Shown in pieces: positions 1 to 5,353 of a DNA stretch of 6,413 nucleotides. The notes beneath the pieces were generated by a model. It worked only from the letters and a program-made list of their open reading frames with translations, made no database searches and was not told the DNA's origin. The first letter of the stretch is position 1, and every line of letters begins with the position of its first letter. The position numbers and the translations under genes were made by a program. The stretch is from Candidatus Aminicenantota bacterium (GTDB lineage Bacteria > Acidobacteriota > Aminicenantia > UBA2199), in assembly GCA_020355945.1 (NCBI GenBank), contig CP070627.1:5236989-5243401 (forward strand). Direction: 5' to 3'.

Positions 1-134
1 AAGTTTTTGCGGGGGGTCCAGGGGCCCCTCGGCGAGGGGAGCCTAAAATGGCAAAGTGCTTTGCTCCATACGCTATGCGCTATGCGCCATGCGCCATGCG
101 CCATGCGTCTTCCCCCTGGCCGCCGGAGGCAAAA
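1..134. repeat. GC-rich inverted-repeat elements flanking a 7-bp tandem repeat
   Basis: This is a mosaic of small repeats rather than coding sequence. A perfect 6-bp stem CCCCTC/GAGGGG with a GGC loop lies at 25-39, and the palindrome GGGGCCCC overlaps it at 21-28. A second inverted repeat, GCAAAG-TG-CTTTGC, occupies 51-64. Six 7-bp units of the type CATGCGC run from 67 to 108. Another GC-rich block (CCCCTGGCCGCCGGAGGC) ends near 130. One long frame is open through all of this into the minisatellite that follows, but it begins at a TTG with no visible Shine-Dalgarno sequence and its peptide has no recognisable domain. I therefore treat the stretch as intergenic repeats. Similar GC-rich hairpins and heptamers are common between genes of repeat-rich uncultured bacteria; that comparison is from memory. 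Confidence 0.7.
67..108. repeat. Heptanucleotide tandem array, six units
   Basis: Six consecutive 7-bp units are visible: CATACGC, TATGCGC, TATGCGC, CATGCGC, CATGCGC, CATGCGT. The central units are identical, while the outer ones differ by one or two bases, which is the usual pattern when an array expands from its middle. A 7-bp unit is not a multiple of three, so length changes would shift any reading frame across it. This argues against the frame that runs through here being a gene. Confidence 0.9.
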
Positions 135-177
135 GTTGATGGGAATTCTAGAAGGAACGGGAAAAAGATGTTCACCA

Positions 178-408
178 CCACCTGGAGTTTATTCCCCTCC
201 ACCAGAAATTGATTCCCGGTCACCTGGAATTTATTCCCTATCATTAGGAATTGATTCACCACCGTCAGGAATTTGTTCCCTCCCTTCCGGAATTGATTCA
301 CCACCACTTAGAATTTATTCCCCCCCACTAGAAATTGATTCCCGGTCATCTGGAATTCATTCCTTTCCATTGGGAATTGATGCACCACCTCCTGGAATTG
401 ATTCACCA
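178..408. repeat. 21-bp minisatellite, first arm (11 units)
   Basis: Eleven uninterrupted units of exactly 21 bp are visible, with the shared core GGAATTGATTCACCA and unit starts at 178, 199, 220 and so on to 388. Two more degenerate units can be traced upstream, to about 136. The units tend to alternate between an ATTTATTCC and an ATTGATTC form. Units 1-4 (178-261) match units 7-10 (304-387) at about 72 of 84 bases by hand count, which points to an older block duplication of 126 bp. Because 21 is a multiple of three, frames stay open on both strands. The plus strand reads heptapeptides such as PPGIDSP and the minus strand reads heptapeptides such as VVNQFxx. I do not consider either to be a proven protein. 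Confidence 0.93.
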
Positions 409-416
409 CCGGTGGT
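405..416. repeat. Perfect 12-bp palindrome at the orientation switch
   Basis: ACCACCGGTGGT is its own reverse complement and sits exactly where the 21-bp units change direction. Weaker symmetry continues outward, for example with A401/T420 and T403/A418. It is the natural centre of a head-to-head junction between the two arms. Confidence 0.9.
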
Positions 417-570
417 CAGTGATTTTTTTCCGGTGGTGAGTAATCTTATAACGGTGGTGAATGATTTTATCCCGGTAGTGATTGATTTTTTACTGGTGGT
501 CAGTGATTACTTGCCGGTGGTGAACAATTTTATGATGGTGGTAAATGGTTTTATTTCGGTGGCCAGTTAA
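409..570. repeat. 21-bp minisatellite, second arm in inverted orientation
   Basis: Seven units of 21 bp, plus a partial eighth, run from 409 to 570 with the shared core GGTGGTGAATGATTTT. The reverse complement of the first arm contains GGTGGTGAATCAATT, so the two arms share GGTGGTGAAT and point in opposite directions. On the plus strand this arm reads VVNDFIP-type heptapeptides, the same family that the minus strand of the first arm encodes. The array ends at a TAA (568-570). The arms are related but far from identical. Any hairpin would be imperfect away from the junction. Confidence 0.88.
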
Positions 571-928
571 TTTATTTTCTAATATAGGAAAAACAAAGCT
601 GTGGTAATGTGTTGGGTTGGAAATATGCTCTTGAATTTTTTACCGCCTTCTGACATCATTTGGAACAGTCCCCTAAAATGACCAGGAAATGCCCTTTGTT
701 CTCATCAAACAACGGAATAGTCACCATTTCCAGTCATGTCAATCGTCCAAAACCGTCATCAATAAATCATTTCAATGATTTCCACAAATCACCGAAAATC
801 AAAAAAATGGTCGAGTGGTGACCAAAAGGTGACTACCGGAATTTTTTCGCCCTTCAAATTGTTGAAAATAAACAAAAAAATTTCTGTAGTCCTGCCTTTT
901 AGTCTTTTAGTCGAGTTCCTGGAATTAG
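571..928. other. AT-rich intergenic stretch with no gene
   Basis: I see no credible coding frame on either strand. The only local structure is a pair of GGTGAC hexamers at 817-822 and 828-833, spaced 11 bp apart (one helical turn). An inverted partner, AGTCACC, lies at 719-725. These could be a protein-binding site upstream of the promoter at 929, but they are short enough to arise by chance. Confidence 0.6.
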
Positions 929-957
929 TTGACAAAAATTAAAATTTAAACTATAAT
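929..957 (+). promoter_or_regulatory. Consensus sigma70-type promoter of the hydrolase gene
   Basis: TTGACA (929-934) and TATAAT (952-957) are both perfect consensus hexamers and are separated by 17 bp, the optimal distance. Transcription would begin near 964, giving an A/T-rich leader of about 175 nt before the hydrolase start codon. No intrinsic terminator or recognisable riboswitch fold was seen in that leader. Confidence 0.85.
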
Positions 958-1126
958 TATATCAAGGAAAAAATAGGGACAATTTTTCCAGGGGTCGAGA
1001 AACAAATATCCAGGAAATTCAATGAAGAAAGGACCATAGAATAAGGTTTGAAAAACAAGCAGTTTAAAAATATCATTTTGTTTGAGAAATTATTAGAAAA
1101 AAAAGAAAAAGTTAAAATATTAAAAC

Positions 1127-1132
1127 AGGAGG
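1127..1132 (+). promoter_or_regulatory. Ribosome binding site that decides the hydrolase start
   Basis: AGGAGG is a full Shine-Dalgarno match. Two consecutive ATG codons follow, at 1136 and 1139. The spacer is 3 nt to the first and 6 nt to the second, so the second ATG is favoured. Confidence 0.8.
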
Positions 1133-1138
1133 TGTATG

Positions 1139-2020
1139 ATGTCAGTTTGGATTCTAAAGTTAGGAATTATCATGGTTTCTTTTCTTTTCACCCTGCAAGT
1201 GGTGGGAAAGCAGGACCCTGTCGAGGCAGCAAAGCCAGGAAAAGCCCTATCGGCAGATAAGGTAGAGATCGTTTACCTGGCCCGGGGCAAGGGAGAAACC
1301 GCTGTCATTTTTATCCACGGTGGTTTTGCCAACAAGAGTTTCTGGAGGAACCAGATGAAACCATTCTCGGCAAAGTACCGTGTTATCGCAGTTGACCTGG
1401 CAGGACACGGTGAATCAGGCCAGAACCGGAAAAAGTGGGATATGTCTAACTTTGCTGAAGACGTACGGGCAGTGATAGAAAAAGAAAATATCCGTAAAAC
1501 AGTATTGGTGGGCAATTCCCTGGGTGGAGCGGTAGCCCTGGAAACAGCCCGGCTGGTGCCGGACAAGGTCTTAGGTATTGTGGCGGTGGATACCTTCCAG
1601 CTTTTCATAATGCCTCCCCCGGCCTATATTCAGCAGCAAGCCCGGGCTCTGGCTGAGGATTTCACCGGGACCATGCGCAAAATGGTACGCTCTCTCCTTC
1701 ATAAAGATGTGGATCCGAAACTATACGCAGAAGTTGAAAAAAAGATGCTAAATAATTCCAGCCAGATGGCGGTGGCAATAATCGAATCTTTGGCAACTTA
1801 TGACCTGGCAGAAGCCGCGAAGAAAGTACCCCAGCCCATTCGCTGCATCTGCGGCGATTTAATTGTATCCCCCCAGGTGGAAAAGAACCGGGAGATTCAC
1901 CCCGACTATGACGCAGTTGTTATCCCTCATACTGGACATTATCCAATGCTGGAAAAACCCGAATTGTTTAACCAGCATCTTGAGAAGATTTTATTAGAGA
2001 TCACAACTGAAAAAAAATAG
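1139..2020 (+). CDS. Exported alpha/beta-fold hydrolase
   Basis: This predicted 293-residue serine hydrolase of the alpha/beta fold belongs to a group whose usual substrates are esters or similar bonds. The actual substrate cannot be told from the sequence. Residues 3-22 form a hydrophobic stretch resembling a signal peptide or N-terminal anchor, so the enzyme probably acts outside the cytoplasm. The oxyanion-hole motif HGG is at 60-62. The nucleophile elbow G-N-S-L-G places the catalytic serine at 127. The acid is most likely Asp240 in CGDLIVSP, and the base is His267 in HTGHYPMLEKPE. The order and length fit a complete single-domain enzyme with a helical cap around 155-215. The spacing after the acid is shorter than in the common GxxD motif, but it fits family members that read SDLxPT at this place. 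It has its own consensus promoter at 929-957 and appears monocistronic. An ATG three bases upstream is possible but poorly spaced. Confidence 0.93.
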   Translation: MSVWILKLGIIMVSFLFTLQVVGKQDPVEAAKPGKALSADKVEIVYLARGKGETAVIFIHGGFANKSFWRNQMKPFSAKYRVIAVDLAGHGESGQNRKKWDMSNFAEDVRAVIEKENIRKTVLVGNSLGGAVALETARLVPDKVLGIVAVDTFQLFIMPPPAYIQQQARALAEDFTGTMRKMVRSLLHKDVDPKLYAEVEKKMLNNSSQMAVAIIESLATYDLAEAAKKVPQPIRCICGDLIVSPQVEKNREIHPDYDAVVIPHTGHYPMLEKPELFNQHLEKILLEITTEKK

Positions 2021-2046
2021 TAAGAACAAGGTACCTGCCCGAAAAT

Positions 2047-2337
2047 ATGAAACCGGGGACGGTGCGTGAAAATGATCAAAAGTTTTCGCTTTTCTATTCA
2101 TTTCTGTCCTTCTCCTTTTTTCTCTCCTTGCTGAGCCGATAAAGTCTGCATAAGGAAACTGTGGAAGCTGCGTAGGAATGTTGCAATGTTGAGTCAGCAG
2201 TGGAGGCAGGCAAAATATTTGCTAAACAAGAAGACAATGTCAAAAAAAGCAAAAGGAAAACCGAAGCAAACAAACATCGAGAAGAAGTGGAACTGGCCCA
2301 CGCAAGAAAAAAACTGGCGGAAAGGAAACACCAGTAA
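2047..2337 (+). pseudogene. Possible remnant of a small lysine-rich gene
   Basis: One frame reads from an ATG at 2047 and is broken by TAA at 2140-2142 and TAG at 2173-2175, then ends with TAA at 2335-2337. The first piece is 31 residues with a hydrophobic Phe/Leu/Ser-rich end. The last piece, readable from a GTG at 2200, is 45 residues, strongly charged and coiled-coil-like (for example EEVELAHARKKLAERKHQ). That composition looks more protein-like than random intergenic DNA. No Shine-Dalgarno sequence precedes the ATG or the GTG. It could be a decayed gene, an unrelated small gene limited to 2200-2337, or noise. I do not recognise a family. Confidence 0.3.
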
Positions 2338-2344
2338 ATAACTG

Positions 2345-2375
2345 TAAATCCGTTTTATACATTCTCATCCGTATT
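2345..2375 (+). repeat. Leader block A, copy 1
   Basis: This 31-bp block begins TAAATCCGTTTTAT and ends CATCCGTATT. It matches 3904-3934 at 27 of 31 positions by hand count. Both copies lie upstream of the paralogous anchored proteins, so the block is either a shared regulatory element or duplicated flanking DNA. Confidence 0.85.
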
Positions 2376-2392
2376 TATATCATATCATACCG

Positions 2393-2407
2393 GTTATCAT
2401 GTTCTCA
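2393..2407 (+). repeat. Leader block B, copy 1
   Basis: GTTATCATGTTCTCA matches 4026-4040 at 14 of 15 bases. It lies 17 bp after block A here, against 91 bp in the second copy. It stands just before the ribosome binding site region of the first paralogue. Confidence 0.75.
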
Positions 2408-2435
2408 TGAAAGGTCAAAGTATCAATAAAGCAAA

Positions 2436-2440
2436 AAGGA
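2436..2440 (+). promoter_or_regulatory. Ribosome binding site of the first anchored paralogue
   Basis: AAGGA stands 8 nt before the ATG at 2449. The second paralogue has the same motif and the same 8-nt spacing, which supports 2449 as the true start rather than the in-frame ATG at 2407. Confidence 0.75.
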
Positions 2441-2448
2441 TAAATACG

Positions 2449-3870
2449 ATGAAAGATTTCAAAAGAAATTGCCCGGTAAAATGGATTACCTTGTTCCTAG
2501 CTGTGCTTCTGCTCTGGGGAGGGCACTGGACGTTTCCCCAGGAAGCTCGTTTGGAAGGGCTGTTCCAATGGGCCATAAAAAAATACCTGGAGGGGATGTA
2601 CCGGGAAGTAATAAATGACATGAACCAGTTTTTATCCCTTTCTGATGAAGATGATAAAGAACTAAATGGAAAAGTATATCTACTTATAGGTGCAGCTTAC
2701 GAGCAGTTGGGTAACATCCCGGAAGCAAGGAAAAACTATCAATTATCCCTTGAGCTTTTAGATAAGCCTACAATTGAAGGAATTAATCTCTCTTTTTTGC
2801 CGGAATACCAGCGCATCATCATGAAAAAGCAAAAACCCACCGAACCACAAATCATTGAAAAACCTGGTTTAAAGCCCGGGAAAAGGAAACGAGCATCCCG
2901 GTTGTACCTGGTTTTAGGAGGTGTTGTCATTGCCGGGCTGGTGGCGTTCCTGGTATTGAAAAAAGATAAGCCTTCACAATATTTCTTGATTACATCCATC
3001 GAGGGCCAGGGAAGTATAGAATTGGCTCCCCCAGGGGGGAGGTATGCCCGGGGCACAACGGTCACACTGAGAGCCATCCCTGATGTTGGTTGGCAGTTTG
3101 ACTTTTGGAGTGGTGATTTAACCGGTTCGGAAAATCCCGCCACAATTACCATGAACTCAAGGAAAAACGTCACAGCAGCCTTCACTGAATTGCCTCCTTC
3201 ATATTACACGTTGACAGTGTCCAGCGAAGGACAGGGCACTGTGACCCTTGACCCTGGCGGTGGAACTTACACCCCGGGTACAGAGGTGAGGCTGACTGCC
3301 ACACCCGCGGCGGGCTGGGAGTTTTACCGCTGGTATGGTGATTTGAGTGGTTCACAAAACCCAACTCATATCATCATGAACGCCAATAAAAATGTGACCG
3401 CTGGCTTTATTGGTCCTGGTGGTATTATGAAAACGGTCGGCCACCACGAGGTATTTTCAAGTATTTCAACCAATGCCTACCGTATAGCCATGCCCTTTAC
3501 CATGCCGGAGAACGGGACCATCTACAGCATTACCATGTATCATTTAGGGGGCAGGGGCATGATGATTATGGGGGTGTACGACGGCGAGCGCAGACCGCTG
3601 AACAGGTTAGGGGTAACCGCAGAAACCAATGTCGAAAGCAGCGCTGGTTGGCAGACCATTGGCTTGACCGATCCTGTCTTTGTCCAGGGCGGTCAAATCA
3701 TCTGGTTGGCCTGGGTCTATGAGAGTAACCCCGGGGTTGCCTATGAAAGCGGTTCACCCGGTAGATTCCGGTCGGATAGTGGTTGGGCCGGCGGCATGCC
3801 CGACACCTTTGGAAGCGGCATACAACACGATTATATCTATTCTATTTATGCCACTTATACCCCTAACTAA
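2449..3870 (+). CDS. TPR/membrane-anchored protein with two InlB-type B-repeats
   Basis: This protein of 473 residues is probably surface or envelope located; its function is unknown. Residues 11-25 are hydrophobic (signal peptide or anchor). Residues about 35-125 are helical and TPR-like (KYLEGMYREVI, then YLLIGAAYEQLGN-PEARKNYQ). A basic linker (KPGKRKR) precedes a transmembrane helix at 152-170. Two tandem divergent InlB B-repeat domains follow, at about 178-246 and 252-321, each with GQG near its start, GW-F--W in the middle and KNVTA-F at the end. The last part, about 327-470, is beta-rich. It resembles jelly-roll adhesion domains that contain GWQT-L and IIWLAW-type strands; this is a pattern impression only. 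The first 139 residues are about 65% identical (91 positions by hand) to the downstream paralogue, and the rest is unrelated. The start at 2449 is chosen because it aligns with that paralogue, including its ribosome binding site. A start at 2407 would add 14 unshared residues. Confidence 0.87.
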   Translation: MKDFKRNCPVKWITLFLAVLLLWGGHWTFPQEARLEGLFQWAIKKYLEGMYREVINDMNQFLSLSDEDDKELNGKVYLLIGAAYEQLGNIPEARKNYQLSLELLDKPTIEGINLSFLPEYQRIIMKKQKPTEPQIIEKPGLKPGKRKRASRLYLVLGGVVIAGLVAFLVLKKDKPSQYFLITSIEGQGSIELAPPGGRYARGTTVTLRAIPDVGWQFDFWSGDLTGSENPATITMNSRKNVTAAFTELPPSYYTLTVSSEGQGTVTLDPGGGTYTPGTEVRLTATPAAGWEFYRWYGDLSGSQNPTHIIMNANKNVTAGFIGPGGIMKTVGHHEVFSSISTNAYRIAMPFTMPENGTIYSITMYHLGGRGMMIMGVYDGERRPLNRLGVTAETNVESSAGWQTIGLTDPVFVQGGQIIWLAWVYESNPGVAYESGSPGRFRSDSGWAGGMPDTFGSGIQHDYIYSIYATYTPN

Positions 3871-3903
3871 GAACATGACCGTATACTTTTGTCAGTGGGA
3901 AAA

Positions 3904-3934
3904 TAAATCCGTTTTATCTATTGCCATCCGTATT
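3904..3934 (+). repeat. Leader block A, copy 2
   Basis: This block begins TAAATCCGTTTTAT, ends CATCCGTATT and matches 2345-2375 at 27 of 31 bases. It lies 33 bp after the stop codon of the first paralogue. Confidence 0.85.
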
Positions 3935-3980
3935 CTCTTATGATATGATGATAAAATTGTATCCAGGTTTTTTTTTACGA

Positions 3981-4009
3981 TTGAATGATTAAATGGATTT
4001 ATTTATAAT
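3981..4009 (+). promoter_or_regulatory. Sigma70-type promoter of the second anchored paralogue
   Basis: TTGAAT (3981-3986, four of six consensus bases) and TATAAT (4004-4009, perfect) are separated by 17 bp. Transcription would start near 4016, leaving a leader of about 63 nt. The site falls inside the segment that separates leader blocks A and B in this copy and is absent from the first copy. Confidence 0.65.
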
Positions 4010-4025
4010 AATAGATTGATCTTAT

Positions 4026-4040
4026 GTTATCCTGTTCTCA
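4026..4040 (+). repeat. Leader block B, copy 2
   Basis: GTTATCCTGTTCTCA matches 2393-2407 at 14 of 15 bases. Here the block would lie inside the transcribed leader. Confidence 0.75.
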
Positions 4041-4065
4041 GGAAGTGCCATCCATGATTAAAAAA

Positions 4066-4070
4066 AAGGA
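4066..4070 (+). promoter_or_regulatory. Ribosome binding site of the second anchored paralogue
   Basis: AAGGA ends 8 nt before the ATG at 4079, in the same arrangement as at 2436-2449. Confidence 0.75.
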
Positions 4071-4078
4071 AAAATGCG

Positions 4079-5344
4079 ATGAAACGATTTCAAAGACATT
4101 GGGCCACAAAATGGATCACCTTATTTTTAGCGATCTTCCTGCTCTGGGGGAACCAGTGGATTTTTCCCCGGGAAACCCGTTTAAAAGGACTTTTTCAAAT
4201 GGTCCTAAAGAATTACCTGGAGGGGAGGTACCGGGAAGTCATTAAAGACCTGGGCCTGCTGTTGTCCTATTGTGATGAACAGCGTGAAGAGCATAAAGAA
4301 CTAAGAGGTAAAATATATCTACTCCTGGGTGCTGTCTACGAGCAATTGGGTAACCTCCGGGAAGCGAGGAAAAATTATCAATTATCCCGTGAACTCCTGG
4401 AAAACCCTTCAATCGAAGGAATCGATCTCACGTATCTCAAGGAATACCAGCACATTATCATGGATAAACAAAAACCAGTGGCCCCGGGAGTAATTGAAAA
4501 GCCCGCTGCTAAAAAAAAGAAACCGGTATCCCTGCTGTACCTGGTCCTGGGAGGCGTTGTTATTGCCGGGGTAGTAACGGTACTGGTATTGAATAAAAAA
4601 AAGCAGCCCCAGGAGATTGAATTCGTTCCCGACTATGATACCCGGGAGTTAGGTATAGAATGGGTACAGGTACCTGCCGGTGAATTCATGATGGGAGATA
4701 ATTTTAATGAAGGGGACGGGAATGAGCAGCCGGTGCACGCTGTCTATTTGAGCGAATACTTTATATCCAGGTATGAGGTAACCTTTGAGCAATATGACAG
4801 ATATACTGATGAAATAGGCTGGAGTAAACCGTACGATCAGGGTTGGGGCAGAGGAAACCGCCCGGTGATTAATGTAACCTGGAACGCCGCCGGAAAATTC
4901 TGTGAATGGCTCTCACAAAAGACAAGAAAGAATATCCACCTACCCACGGAAGCCCAGTGGGAAAAAGCCGCAAGAGGTACGGATCAGCGTCGCTATCCCT
5001 GGGGCAATTCTCCACCCGACTGCACCAAAGCCAATTATGGCTGTGACAATCAAACCCATCCGGTGGGGTCTCATCCTGCCGGGGTTTCACCCTATGGACT
5101 CCACGATATGGCGGGCAATGTTTCCGAATGGTGCCAGGACGGATACCTCTCCGTCTATTATTCCGACGCTCCGTATCATAACCCCGTATATATCCCGGAA
5201 AATATTGATACGTACACCCGTTTCGTTATAAGAGGCGGCAGTTGGGACACCGCTCATGAAGTGGGTATTCGCTCAGCCGATCGTGGGCGTTATTCAAATA
5301 TAGGATCTAACTACGTAGGTTTCCGCCTGGTAATGGAAAGATAA
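4079..5344 (+). CDS. TPR/membrane-anchored protein with FGE-sulfatase-like domain
   Basis: This 421-residue protein shares its N-terminal module with the gene upstream. The module comprises a hydrophobic segment at 11-25, a TPR-like region at about 35-130 (AVYEQLGNLREARKNYQ), a lysine-rich linker and a transmembrane helix at about 152-171. Residues about 192-420 form a sulfatase-modifying-factor (FGE-sulfatase, C-type-lectin fold) domain. Landmarks are WVQVPAGEFMMGD, RPVINVTWNAA, HLPTEAQWEKAARG, RRYPWGN, GLHDMAGNVSEWCQDGY, RGGSWD and the terminal YVGFRLV. True formylglycine-generating enzymes carry two catalytic cysteines in the segment between GGSW and GFR. Here that segment (387-417) has none, so oxidation of sulfatase cysteines is unlikely. 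A ligand-binding or structural role outside the membrane is the better inference. The gene has its own promoter at 3981-4009 and ends 9 bp from the converging gene. Confidence 0.93.
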   Translation: MKRFQRHWATKWITLFLAIFLLWGNQWIFPRETRLKGLFQMVLKNYLEGRYREVIKDLGLLLSYCDEQREEHKELRGKIYLLLGAVYEQLGNLREARKNYQLSRELLENPSIEGIDLTYLKEYQHIIMDKQKPVAPGVIEKPAAKKKKPVSLLYLVLGGVVIAGVVTVLVLNKKKQPQEIEFVPDYDTRELGIEWVQVPAGEFMMGDNFNEGDGNEQPVHAVYLSEYFISRYEVTFEQYDRYTDEIGWSKPYDQGWGRGNRPVINVTWNAAGKFCEWLSQKTRKNIHLPTEAQWEKAARGTDQRRYPWGNSPPDCTKANYGCDNQTHPVGSHPAGVSPYGLHDMAGNVSEWCQDGYLSVYYSDAPYHNPVYIPENIDTYTRFVIRGGSWDTAHEVGIRSADRGRYSNIGSNYVGFRLVMER

Positions 5345-5353
5345 CCGCCAAAT

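Larger units (their letters stand above)
3871..4078. other. Intergenic leader between the two paralogues
   Basis: This 208-bp gap carries the second copies of leader blocks A and B and a promoter between them. A run of nine T residues at 3967-3975 has no convincing GC-rich hairpin before it, so I do not call a terminator. No reading frame here looks genuine. Confidence 0.6.

Noticed and set aside
80..307. A 75-codon minus-strand frame over the first repeat arm
   Set aside because: It shows the same effect of an in-phase 21-bp repeat, and it starts and ends inside repeat units.
7..570. A 187-codon plus-strand frame through the whole repeat region
   Set aside because: It starts at TTG with no ribosome binding site, reads through hairpins and a 7-bp array, and stays open mainly because the 21-bp unit is a multiple of three. 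A heptapeptide-repeat protein cannot be fully excluded.
178..570. CRISPR array
   Set aside because: Units are directly contiguous with no unique spacers, diverge from each other and reverse direction halfway.
1048..1260. A 70-codon frame starting at TTG before the hydrolase
   Set aside because: It overlaps the hydrolase in another frame, has no Shine-Dalgarno sequence, and its second half is just the shadow of the signal-peptide region.
2064..2093. Intrinsic terminator after the hydrolase (GTGAAAA/TTTTCGC stem followed by TTTT)
   Set aside because: The stem is AT-rich, includes a wobble pair, has a 10-nt loop and is followed by only four T residues. It is too weak to call.
2407..2448. The upstream in-frame ATG as the start of the first anchored paralogue
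   Set aside because: It lacks a ribosome binding site, falls in a leader segment whose ATG is not conserved in the paralogue, and would add 14 residues with no counterpart there.
4652..5338. Active formylglycine-generating enzyme
   Set aside because: The cysteine pair needed for catalysis between GGSW and GFR is absent, and no sulfatase gene is nearby.
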